Shown here in pieces: positions 1 through 9,072 of a stretch of 19,311 bases of DNA. The stretch lies in NCBI GenBank assembly GCA_024811115.1, contig JAKOGH010000199.1, forward strand, positions 1 through 19,311, in the 5' to 3' direction. Both the position numbers and the translations under genes were made by a program. The stretch comes from Terana coerulea. Taxonomy: Eukaryota > Basidiomycota > Agaricomycetes > Polyporales > Phanerochaetaceae. The notes beneath the pieces were generated by a model, which worked only from the letters and a program-made list of their open reading frames with translations, ran no database searches and was not told the DNA's origin. Position 1 is the stretch's first letter, and the number at the start of each line of letters is the position of its first letter.

Positions 1-587
1 TGACCGCCCGACCACCATCTTTTTATTGGCTAATGGACATATCGTCCAGGCCTCAGCGCTCTCACACGTATCGCACATCTCATCCGTCCGGCGGCGCTTT
101 GGCGCCGGTTCCAACTCGCCGAGCACCGCCAGAAGCCGCTCTCCAGTAGCCTGGCCGTTGCGCAAGTCAACGGTGCCCGATGCCACGGTGCCGCGGCTTC
201 CTCGGTGCGCTTCGTCCACCGCCTTGACCGCCTTGTCTAAATCGGACCCGCGCAGACACATCGAGTGGGAAGGGTCTCGACGCAGGCACGCGCCGGCACG
301 ACAAGTCAAGGCTGAAAGGATGCACGCACCGCACGAGAGAGGCGACGGCCGAGTCGCTACGGCAGAACCACGGACGCCGAGTCAAATGCACACGTGCGCG
401 AGAAATCACTGGCCAGCCCGCGCGCTGCTTCTTCCGTCCGGCCGCGAGCAGCGCAGGCGACTGGCACGCCTGCCCACATGTAAAAAGTCAGCCAAACCCA
501 TCGAGAACGAGAGGAACGAGACGGGGGCAGAGAAGGTCAAGCGTTGCGACGCCACAGAGCTCGCGCCTGCCTGACAAGGCAGGCTCA

Positions 588-827
588 ATGGCGCGGCATA
601 CCGTTGAACGCACCCTACGTGCGGCGCGCAACAACACAAATGAGCGGGCCGAGCAGCTTGAAGTTCTGGCAGCACGCTGGGCGAACAGCATGCGGGCAAA
701 GCCACTCGCCGAGTCGAGGGATACCCTCTCCGAGTGGATGCTCGCGGCATCCTTCTACGCCCAGCCAAAGGCCTGGCGGAAACAATGTCGAGATTGCATG
801 CGAAGCGAATATACGGGCGCCTATTGA
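588..827 (+). CDS. Possible small ORF in a highly conserved block of R
   Basis: A 79-codon frame starts at ATG 588. Its first 45 codons (588-722) differ from copy 2 (9675-9809) by only two substitutions and no indel, while the flanking sequence is full of indels. The predicted peptide is basic and mostly helical-looking, with R, E, A and L rich stretches and two tryptophans; no family is recognised. In copy 2 a one-base loss (CCC to CC) after codon 46 shifts the frame, and a later indel restores the last residues (SEYTGAY). Local conservation could equally reflect a regulatory element or gene conversion. I treat coding as unproven. Confidence 0.2.
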   Translation: MARHTVERTLRAARNNTNERAEQLEVLAARWANSMRAKPLAESRDTLSEWMLAASFYAQPKAWRKQCRDCMRSEYTGAY

Positions 828-1864
828 TTCTCAGCCTACGAGGCCTTGGAGAACAGGCAAAATGACGCACCGTAGCCGCGGACGACGTCTCGAGAACAGG
901 GCGAACGCACGAGACACCAAGTGGAAAGTCTCGCAAGCGTCCTCGGCGCGCTCGGTTCGCGTTTGCTCGCCGCTGCGGCATTGCTAGCCACTCATCAGTC
1001 GCCGGGGAGTGTAACGCACGAAGCTCCGCATCGAGCACAGACGCGCCGAACGCTTGCCCCGAGTACAGCTGTCATGTATGGGCGCAGGGCATGCTTGCGC
1101 CATTGAGCCACCGCACATACAGAGCTGACGACAATACGGCTATGAGCGCACATCACTAGCAAGATGGTAAGCAAAGACTTACTAACACCTTTATGTGCGC
1201 CAGTACTGACGTCCGGCAATACAGAAGCGGAACGCCAATGTAACAAGAGTCACGGTGCGGCGTGTATCCCGTAACGAGAGGGTACTGGGGCACGGGTAGC
1301 AGTGTCGCGCAGTTCGACGCCGGCACGTAAACACGAGTCCAATGATAGGCACCTACACGCATTTAACGGCCTGAATAGTAATAAACAAGTGTTCAACGTA
1401 CCCGCTAGTGGACATAGCATGCCAAAGACACTGACCCTATGGTCTTGCCGCCTTGCATGCAAAGGCCCCGGGTCAGCCTAAGTATGCAGGAAAGAATTCA
1501 CCTTTTGTAGCTCGTTCAGTATTAGTGCTTGGTGCGAGTGTAATAGGAATGACCTACTTATGTATACGCGGGTTGCGCGTTATTCATCATCATTGGTGCT
1601 CGACCTAACAGCCTACAAACGAGAGTACGTGAGCTGTCTATCCTGTTATAAGACCTTTTCCGAAATCTCTTACCATGACTGCGACTCGCCGCCAGAGACC
1701 GACTCGATCGTTACTGACGTAGCTATAGAACGAGGTCAGTACAACGGCCTTGTGCCATGCGTACCGACCTATATAGGCTGAGACTGTATGTGGTCACGGT
1801 TGTAGTCTACTTAACGTCTGTCGTAATGTATACGGACAAGTACTACTGATACATGACGTGTTTG

Positions 1865-2041
1865 GTACATTGCGAGGAGTGGTGGTCCAAGATGGTCAGT
1901 ATAGTGGTCATACGTGCTCGTAATGATGAGACTAGCTCAACTTACCTGGTAAAGATAACAGCCAGAAGGATGTAGATATCTGAGGGGAGCACCAATAGCA
2001 CGGCTGTAACGGCTTCATGTACATTGCGAGGAGTGGAGGTC
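1865..2041. repeat. Internal 23-bp direct repeat, 154 bp apart
   Basis: GTACATTGCGAGGAGTGG followed by one variable base and GGTC occurs at 1865-1887 and 2019-2041. Copy 2 keeps both occurrences in slightly degraded form (around 10962 and 11107). It may be a remnant of another small tandem duplication within the minus-strand transcript region. Confidence 0.7.
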
Positions 2042-2481
2042 GGACGCGGTTGGCACAGTCTCGGTGATTGCGACAGCGTAAAACCCTAGTAACTTGTTGG
2101 TAAGGGCGTACAATGCTATTGAATAAGAGTTAATACTTGCCGGTAGCCTGCGCACCCGTGATAGTCGACGACTCGACAAAGCACCTATAACGACGGAACG
2201 AATTCATGGACAAAGGCTGTAAGGTTAAGGTTAGCAACTGCTTGGAGTATATAAGATAACATGATGGGGCGCACCGGTATAGGTTGAATTGGGAGGGAGT
2301 CAGTCGAGCGCGCAGTTTTCTGTGGCACACGCATGCCCCCGGCGTTCTCAATGTTGTCTCGGGCCGCAGTTTCGAGATACTGAGCATAAGGCTTGAAACA
2401 GCATATTCGTGAGCGATGCGACGCGTTACAGAGACTACAAGACGTACCGTATGATGGATCAGTAGAGCGGCCCACGGAATC

Positions 2482-2917
2482 TCATTCACGCCGCAGCGGC
2501 CGCGACGCCAGATGAACGCTCACGAGCCGAATTTGGCGGCGTCGTACATGTGCGGGGACGTGAGATGATTGTCGCCACAAGGAGATGGATTATCTATAAG
2601 CACAAGGTCAGCATGGCCCGTCTGACATCGTCTAAGTGACATTACCTGGATGTTGCGCATAGGGAATTGCATGATGGGTATGTCGATGGACGAAGCCTGC
2701 GGGCTCTCACGTCACGGCGCACGACATCCGATGAACGATCGCGAGCCGAATCCGGCGTCGTCGCATACATGTGCAGGGCATAGGATGATCGTCGCCACAA
2801 GTAGAGATTATCTACATGTAAAAGGTCAGCATGAGCCGCTTTAGATGGTCTAAGGTGCCATTACCTGGATGCTGCATGGGGAGTTGCATGAGAGGTATGT
2901 CAATGGACAAAGCCTGC
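2482..2917. repeat. Tandem duplication of exon-intron module A (2 x about 218 bp)
   Basis: Two adjacent units, about 2482-2700 and 2701-2917, align with a constant offset of 217-219 bp. For example, GATGAACG occurs at 2511 and 2730, and AGCCTGC at 2694 and 2911. Each unit keeps a complete minus-strand intron of 52-53 nt (2645-2594 and 2864-2812) with donor GTAATG, branch CTGAC and a TAG acceptor, although the intron interiors have diverged. R copy 2 has a single unit (intron 11745-11694) joined directly to the TTCTCGCCAACGG that follows the second unit here. The two units differ from each other about as much as the R copies do, so the duplication is not recent. Confidence 0.85.
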
Positions 2918-3896
2918 AGGCAGCTTCTCGCCAACGGTCAAGGCGGCAGGCGTGGCTTGAATCGATATTTGAAAGGTGCACGGAATGCTCCACTGGCAGG
3001 AAGCCTCGTCGCACAACTGTGGTCATTGGATCAGTAATAGCAGTAAGCTCATGAACGGCCGCGTACCTGTACAGCAACTGACAGTTGCTTATGCCGTACT
3101 AGTAGTAACGGCGCCGGAGAGTACTGCAGCGTGGTGGTATTTGCCAAGACCCTATGGATGACTGCTCAAAATGTATTCAAAGCGAGGGCTTGACATTACT
3201 TACCTATATCCACAGTCACGCGTTCGTAACCTATCTGATTGAATACCAGAGCCCTGAAGCGAGATCTCGTTAGCCATTGCTTCATGGTCAATAATACGGA
3301 TTAAGTACCGGCATATCATGCAACGCGCCGTCCTACGCGACGAGCGAGTGGGAAATGGCGTGCACACCATAAGCAGATGGCCTGTAATGAATGTGGCATG
3401 AGTGCGTAGTACGGCGAGACTAGCCGGACGACTTACGTGGTAAGCTAACTGAATAAGCCGCTAAATCTGTGCAATTCAATCAGTAAATAAACGGAGCTGA
3501 GAAGAGAACTGGTACTTACCTCGGCCGTTACACAGTGCGGCACCGACGAGACGCAATGGATACACAGCATTGCAGGTACAAACAAACGCTAAAACGATTA
3601 CAAATGGATGCTTAAAGTCAGCGCAAGAGCCAATACAAGTGGGTAAGCTAGCACTTACTTATTGAAGTTGACTCTGGACCACCAGCCGGTCCTCCTGACG
3701 CTAACGGAGCGACGCAGAAAGCGAGCAAGCTGCGAGAGCAATGTCCTCGGTGACGGCGAGAGAAGAGCGCGCGTTCAGTGCGAGAGGTAAAATGGCCAGC
3801 TGCCGGGTGAGCAGAGAAGAGGGGTGGTGGGGATAGGAGAAAGGGAGAGAAGGACGAGGGGAAGAGGATGCAGTCTTCATCCATTTGCCTCGCGTC

Positions 3897-3904
3897 CTTT
3901 ATAC
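3897..3904 (-). promoter_or_regulatory. TATA-like box, R copy 1
   Basis: The minus strand reads GGTATAAAGG here. It is followed about 30 nt downstream by a strongly pyrimidine-rich stretch (roughly 3870-3795 on the minus strand), as is common at fungal transcription starts. The first strong GTAAGT donor follows at 3658. It fits as the core promoter of the minus-strand transcript. The same box is present in copy 2. Confidence 0.4.
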
Positions 3905-5435
3905 CTTTCATCTCAGCACTTTCGGCCTCTCCAGGCCTTCTTCCGGCCATACGCCTGACCCTCGTATCACGTCGTACCCACATGCCCGGAACGCTCCAAC
4001 TGCTGAGTGAGACGGGAACGAGGAAAAGGGCCGAAAACGAGCTCGGCTCTCTCTTCGTTGTCGTCCCAGCACAGCGGTTTGATCGCACATCTTCTAGAGC
4101 GCGCGCTCCATCACGGCATGTCGTGAACTTGCGCTTGCGTTACGAGGTCCACCCGTCGGAAGATTCGCTTGAGCAAACCGTCCAGAGCATGCCGCAAGGC
4201 TTCTAGCACGATTCCACGGCCTGTCAGTATCCAGGTACATTTGGTCTCTAGCATGCGCACCTCGGCTGAACGAGGCCCCCAATCTGCCTCAGCTCGCCTG
4301 GCCTTGGTAAGACGTCACTCCCATCCCATACGCCAAGCCGCCAGCCTGCCGCGCAAGTTGAGCGCAAACTCGACGTCTGAGGAAAAACTAAGCACCGAAA
4401 ACAAGTGCAGAATGGTACTTAGCTGTTGATATTGTAAAATTGACGCCAACGACATGTGAAGCTGGAGTGCCGAGCAGGCCATCGTGAGCAGAGACAAGTT
4501 GAGCGTAAACGGCGTACTAAGAGCGCTGAGCGTGCTTCTTCTTTGTGGCGTTGATGGATTGCCATCTTTGGTCGCTTTCCGGCGAAATCCTGGCGTCCGT
4601 CCCAAATCCTGACATGCTCGGACTGAGATCCATGCGCAGCTTCCACATGTTTGTCTTAGGTATAGGTTAATTGTAGAAATGTTCATAGCGTGCGAGTTCT
4701 GCGATCCACAACAAGGAGGGCCTTGCTAGTCGCGATAGACGGTGACAGGCGTGCTAGTAGTCACTGCTGTGCACGTACTCCAAGTCCGTTCAACGTCGCT
4801 CTCGATGTTCTCAATGTCACAGGGCTCTTGAATCATACATGCCCTCTTGTATACCCACAGATATCAAGTACCAGCACCTCCAACTGTCCCATCCAAGACT
4901 TGTCCCTCTATCATACCGCTTGTATGATTTACGGTATTCGGGCCGCAGAATCAGAAATACAAACATCAGAAGGCTACTAGACCTTCATCAAGGCGATGCG
5001 AGTAGCGCTGTCAAAGCACAGCTGCTGGGTATTGCATCACATTTGGTGTAATGTAGCCAAGGTACAAACCCAGCGCCTGTGATGTTCCTTTTGCATCATG
5101 AGATGACGGAACAAGGTAGCGTGGGACTCACACTTTACCCAGCAGATGCACGGCACCTTCCCTATCAGTTCACGGCATGCCAGGTTCACAATTCCGTGAG
5201 AATAAATCAGAGCCTATCAGCTCTGGCCTTGCTGGCAGAACGCCTGTACTGTGATTTCAGCCTTTGCAAGAACTGTCAGTGCAAGTGTCCAACTGAATAA
5301 TCTTTGGCAGTACCAGCTCAGGATTACAAGACTTTCTAGTCATGTAAGCATGGGCTGGTATGGCCAAGGCACATTTACGCGGGACAATATGCCAAGTAAG
5401 TCTGAAACTGATGATCAGAAATTGGTCAGTTGCAC

Positions 5436-5462
5436 ACGTCTCGAGGTGCCAGCTCGAGACGT
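5436..5462. repeat. Perfect short inverted repeat in R copy 1
   Basis: ACGTCTCGAG and its exact reverse complement flank the 7-nt spacer GTGCCAG. Copy 2 has the same structure (around 15087-15113) with one mismatch in the right arm (CTCAAGACGT). It could form a hairpin or be a palindromic protein-binding site; no function is evident. Confidence 0.6.
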
Positions 5463-5979
5463 CGCCTAATCCACCTCGTAACAGCATGCCGTTGTGTTTC
5501 CCTTGATTCTGATCCCATTGCAAAGCGGCGACGCCCAGTATCCACAGCCGTCGGCTGCTAGTCAAAGCCGCGCGTTCTCTGTGGACCCAGATTTTGGTCA
5601 GCATTGTCCACATGGTTCGGTGTCGTGAATCTGCCCTGCAACACTCCACATTGTCCTGAGCCCTTCCTACCCCTTCGTTCTCGACCAGCAGTTCTTTGCA
5701 CATCCAGAGCAGTATCCATTGCACAAGCCATTCACTGTGCCGTCTTACAACCCCGCAGCACACCATAAGCTGCAATTCGTACAAGCCGCCAGAAGAGCGC
5801 ATTGACTGAAGGCCGTCGTGCACGCGCACAGCAAAGACACGACAGACCACATTCCAGCGACCGGGGTCTTGTCGGCGGACCTACAAAGCCCACGCCGACG
5901 GCGCGCATGGAGAGAATAGCGAGAGGGCGACGAGAACGCGCGTTGCGTTTGCTCCACCGACGGCGCGTCAACACAGGTC

Positions 5980-6646
5980 ATGGCGAACCTCCTCTCCCGG
6001 AACTTCTCGTCTGCATCGCCACTAGATAACAACCCGGAGAACTCGGAGGAGGCGACCAGAGCCAAACTCCTGACCAGGCTGGAGAAGAACTTTGCTATGC
6101 TGATCAGCAGCGGCACCAAGCTTCATGAGCCAGAAGAAGTCGTGCGTCTGACGCAGAAGGACCTGGATCGACTCGAGATGCTTGCGAGGAAGAGAGCGGC
6201 CAGGCAGGAAAGGCTCAAAGACATGTTCGAAGTGAACATTGTCTCCGTCCGGACTGTGGTGGAGAAGAAACGCGTTAGAAGTAAGGGCGCACGAGGTACG
6301 CCTCGCATCCTCGATTGTGAACTTCATTGAAGTGGGTGCTAATTTGTGCATACACGCCAGAGTAATTCATCATTCGTACCCGCCGCAGCCATCAAGCAGA
6401 CGTATTTGTCTCTCGACGATACGGGCGATTTCAGAACGTTGGCAGATGAAGTACGCCGATTTGCAGAGTGTTCTGTCTTGCTCCTGATTGATGTCTTAGC
6501 TCCGTAAAGCGCACTCCATGGAGATAATACCATCGCCCCCTGTGAAAGACCGTGCCTATGTGGACGTGACATGGTCCACACCGCCTTCCAGTGCTGGATC
6601 TCCTCAGGCGCACCAAACCACACATCACAGGCACCAGAGCAACTAG
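5980..6646 (+). CDS. Intron-containing gene of unknown family (5' part certain, 3' end uncertain)
   Basis: The first exon (5980-6280) is a convincing coding exon: 100 codons with strong G/C third-position preference. The product has a short basic, serine-rich N-terminus and then a charged, leucine-rich helical region at residues 26-100, probably coiled coil. The exon ends at a GTAAGG donor. A branch-like GCTAAT and the acceptor CCGCAG give intron 6281-6388. Exon 2 is 6389-6450. A 49-nt intron follows (6451-6499, GTACGC, CTGAT, CTTAG), and exon 3 starts at 6500 in frame. Read straight on, exon 3 stops at TAG 6644-6646, giving 169 residues. That TAG is also a possible acceptor, so an 81-nt intron (6566-6646) could lead into more coding exons. 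I recognise no family. The start codon lies two nucleotides beyond the R repeat, so the 5' leader and promoter would lie in R. Confidence 0.5.
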
Positions 6647-7036
6647 GCGAGCTCGGCTCCGGCCAGTCCCTCGACGCTTACACCCCTCGCCACTCGAGGG
6701 TCATGCCAGGAATGTTTCAGCGACGATGCGAACGCGAGCGTGGACTCGTTCCAGAGTGCCTCGAGTTACGCGAAGCCACGACACAGGCAGCCCCGGATCG
6801 CCGGTCAGCGTCAGTGGCGGCGGCGACGATGCACTCCGTCCGGCTCGCGCGCGAAGAACAGATTGACTCTGCGGTCGTATCTGCACACGCTTCCTGTCTT
6901 CGCCGGTGTTCGCGTCGTCGCCTGTCCTGAGATCGTTCCTGCTCTCCGGCCCACACGCCTCAGGTATGTACCACACCCTGCATGTCAGCGCGAACGAAGC
7001 TGAATGGTGCCCACGGCAGTGAGGAGGAGCTGGAGG
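6647..7036 (+). other. Coding-like stretch between the two exon groups of U1
   Basis: From 6647 an open frame with coding-like composition runs to about 6780. From about 6873 to 6963 another frame reads as a serine-rich, protein-like segment ending at a GTATGT donor. The intron 6964-7019 (GTATGT, CTGAA, GGCAG, 56 nt) joins it in phase to the exon at 7020. I could not find a confident junction for 6780-6873. The stretch may hold internal exons of one gene spanning 5980-7633, or the 5' untranslated exon of a separate gene starting at 7037. Confidence 0.35.
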
Positions 7037-7633
7037 ATGCGCGTCGACGGGAAGAGGCTGACGCATCGCGACGACGGTCGGATACGGTTCGCCAAGGAGA
7101 TTACCGAGCGGGTAGATGGCCTGAGGGATGCTGTCCGAAGCGTGAAGGGCGAGCTTCTGGGCCAAGTAGGTTGGCTCTCGGGCCTTTACGCATTGTGTAA
7201 TAACGCTTCTGTGTAGATGGCATAACACACGTCTTCGCCACCATCAAGCACACGCCGGACATAAGAAACCTTCCTCCGAATTACCAGGCAGTCGTTGAAT
7301 GGGCTCGTATCTCGTGCGTAGATCTCGCTGCTATACAGTTGACTCCCTCGCACTCACGCTTCGATAGGCTCGCTTCTACTGTTTTCCAGTGGTTCGTCGC
7401 AGCTAACAATGCGTCAGAGATGTTTGCCGGTCTGAAGGGCATCCATAGCATCTTCTGCAGCTTCGTGCACAAGGTGCACTCGGAAGATGTTCCGTGGCGA
7501 CGCGAACGCGAGCGCGGACTCACCGCCGGATGCACGCCGGGCGGCTCAGCTGGTCTTGGCTTCGGTGGCGGAGGACAAGGACGCGCCGTCGCTTGGCTGG
7601 TTCCAGGAGGAGGAAAAGCTGAATGCGCCGTAG
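7037..7633 (+). CDS. Second exon group in U1, unknown protein
   Basis: Exon 7020-7169 contains the in-frame ATG at 7037. A 47-nt intron (7170-7216, donor GTTGGC, acceptor TGTGTAG), exon 7217-7473, and a 76-nt intron (7474-7549, donor GTGCAC, acceptor GGCTCAG) lead in phase to the last exon. That exon ends at two consecutive TAG codons (7631-7636). From 7037 this gives 157 residues: a basic, charged N-terminal helix-like region, a central part with many aromatic and hydrophobic residues, and an acidic tail. Frame continuity and protein-like composition across all three exons are the evidence. Both donors are non-canonical beyond GT, so the exact junctions are uncertain. The AT-rich sequence after 7633 (TATATTAATC, AATATATTTG) suits a 3' untranslated region. 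It may be the 3' part of the gene starting at 5980. No family is recognised. Confidence 0.42.
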
Positions 7634-7636
7634 TAG

Positions 7637-8490
7637 ACGAAGACCTTACGCGGAGAGGTACAAACAGAGCCATGTATATTAATCAAAGCACAAATATATT
7701 TGTTTCACAACCATGGCTGTTTGCTCGACTGCGATGGACGTATTGCCGGTGCGATGCAGCAGGCAGCCTCTGCAAAGTAGCTGAGTGCTTCTTCTTTGTG
7801 GCGTCGAGCCCTTGGCGCCCCACGCATCTCTCTCGCTCTCTCCCATCATCTTTCTCTTCCCCACCCGCATACTCGTGTCCCGTCCCATTCGACACCCCAG
7901 GTCGCCTCGTATACCATGCTGGCACTCGCCGTGTGAATTTCACGCGCTCTTGTCGTGTGCTGAGCACGGTAGGCCAACCCGAAGTTGCCAGCTCGCCAGC
8001 AATGTCCCAACGCGACCGACCTCCCGCTTCGTCAGCGCCCTCTCGACTCTGGCGCGAAGCCGTCCCGTCGCAACCGACGCCTCACGATTCATGAGAAAGT
8101 ATGGGCTCGTGCGGAGACCAAAATGGCGTGGAGCCATCAAGCGCACCGGGCGACTACAGCGACCGCGAAGTTCCGCGTTTTCCCGCGGAGAGACCCCCAG
8201 CTCGACCTCCCCGGCACACATGACTTGCCCGACCGCCTAGGTCTTGTAAGAGTCGGTGCTCGATCCTATGAAGAGCGCAAATGTCGCGTTTCAAGTCCAT
8301 GCACGCGCGACCTCGACCTCCGGCGCCCTTGCTCTTCAAACGCCCTGCCAGAAGCAAGGCGAGGTTGACTCAGCCGCGAAGTCGACGGCTACGACAACCT
8401 TGGCTTGAGCTGAGGTATGAAGGTAAGCACAGCATCCGTTCAAAGTCTGAAAGCAGTAGCTTACGAAGGGCAAAGTTGTGACTCATGGAC
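7637..8490. other. U1 interior with no supported gene
   Basis: After the stop codons at 7631-7636 comes an AT-rich tract and then a CT-rich stretch at about 7824-7861, which could be a promoter leader. Open frames exist on both strands, but none has consistent coding character. A 19-nt stretch at 7786-7804 (TGCTTCTTCTTTGTGGCGT) is shared exactly with both R copies (4533-4551 and 14177-14195). A donor-like AAGGTAAGC lies near 8420. I see nothing else I can name. Confidence 0.3.
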
Positions 8491-9072
8491 TACTAGCCAA
8501 GACACCCAACGTCCTCCTCCCGTACCCGCTTGGAGTCGCGAACAGTCGACTTAAACCCTGACCCCAGCGTACATCCACCAACGTCCATGGCGAAAGTACC
8601 ACGGGTCCCGACGCTTTGACGCTGGTAACCGGAGCACGAGTATTGTGCGCGCTGCCTTCGGGTGACTGCGCACCTTGCCAGGACGCCGTGCGCGGCAGGC
8701 TCGCTCCCGATTTGGTACGTTCGCGCACACACTTTTGCCTTCGCTGTAAACTTATGCCATCTCGCTCAGGTCACTCATTCGCTCCAGCCGTCTCATTCGC
8801 CGTGAGGGTGACCGCGACATTGCACTCAGACGCCATTGCCCGACCCAACCAGTCCGAGGCCCTACGAACTGTTGCTGGCAGCACGGGGTGCTGCCCGCCA
8901 TTCGACGATGGCTGAGTACCGGCGAAGCGGCACGCCGCCGCCATTCTTTATCCGTGTCCAAGCAAACACACGGCGATGCGACGGGAGCGTCGCCCGGCCA
9001 ACCACACCAGCACCGACCCGAACGCCGCCTAGTGCGCATGCCGGCACTGGGCACCGGCCCTGGTTGCCCTGA
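8491..9072 (+). other. Possible decayed or partial exons at the right end of U1
   Basis: A plausible intron lies at about 8716-8770 (GTACGT donor, CTGTAAAC branch-like site, CGCTCAG acceptor), preceded by a protein-like frame from about 8616. A second frame, open from 8815 after an in-frame TGA and best read after the CTCAG near 8830, has a biased, proline- and threonine-rich composition. It ends at a TGA whose three bases (9070-9072) lie just inside R copy 2. The two frames do not join cleanly across the intron. It may be the 3' end of a gene truncated by the R duplication, or chance in GC-rich DNA. Confidence 0.2.

Larger units (their letters stand above)
22..3870 (-). ncRNA. Candidate spliced minus-strand transcript in R copy 1
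   Basis: The minus strand carries a series of splice signals. Introns I can pair, in transcript order, are 3658-3589 (GTAAGT, CTGAC branch at 3621-3617, TTTTAG), 3518-3467 (GTAAGT, CTGAT, GCACAG), 3436-3382 (GTAAGT, ATTACAG), 3203-3152 (GTAAGT, CCATAG), 2864-2812 and 2645-2594 (GTAATG, CTGAC, then TAG) and 1945-1843 (GTAAGT, GTAG). Further donor-like sites are at 1557-1552 and 1182-1177. GTAAGT occurs far more often on this strand than chance predicts for 2.5 kb, and it is nearly absent from the other strand here. A TATA-like box precedes a CT-rich leader, and AATAAA lies at 27-22. Exon frames are not kept open across joins and copy-to-copy changes are mostly non-synonymous. I therefore infer a non-coding RNA or a decayed gene. 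The ends are approximate and transcription is unproven. Confidence 0.4.
1..5978. repeat. Large direct repeat R, copy 1
   Basis: This segment matches 9069-15626 over its whole length in the same orientation. The match begins at the first base of the window, so the true left end may lie outside it. The last shared bases are the ACACAGGT at 5971-5978; beyond that the two loci are unrelated. The copies differ by scattered substitutions, with transitions prominent, and by many short indels. Similarity is best at about 4090-5978 and in a block at 588-722. Copy 1 has an extra 219-bp tandem duplication (2482-2917) and lacks a 739-bp block present in copy 2. I see no terminal inverted repeats, long terminal repeats or transposition gene. 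Most open frames are interrupted in one copy or the other, so the repeat is probably largely non-coding. It could be a segmental duplication or one period of a longer tandem array of about 9 kb. Confidence 0.93.

Noticed and set aside
3258..3363. A minus-strand open stretch in the exon between the introns at 3382 and 3203, as a conserved protein exon
   Set aside because: All the differences from copy 2 that I checked change the amino acid, and copy 2 gains a frameshift and stop before the donor.
3648..4088. A 146-codon minus-strand frame over the CT-rich leader
   Set aside because: Copy 2 has indels that shift the frame and shorten it to 128 codons with a different C-terminus. The region looks like a promoter and leader.
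5257..5850. A 197-codon minus-strand frame in R copy 1
   Set aside because: In copy 2 the same region is split into short frames by indels despite high nucleotide identity, so there is no sign of protein-level constraint.
7339..8094. A 251-codon plus-strand open frame
   Set aside because: Its first part is explained by the exon ending at 7473. Beyond that, another frame has better coding character up to the double TAG at 7631-7636, and the rest of this frame crosses an AT-rich tract and a CT-rich leader-like tract.
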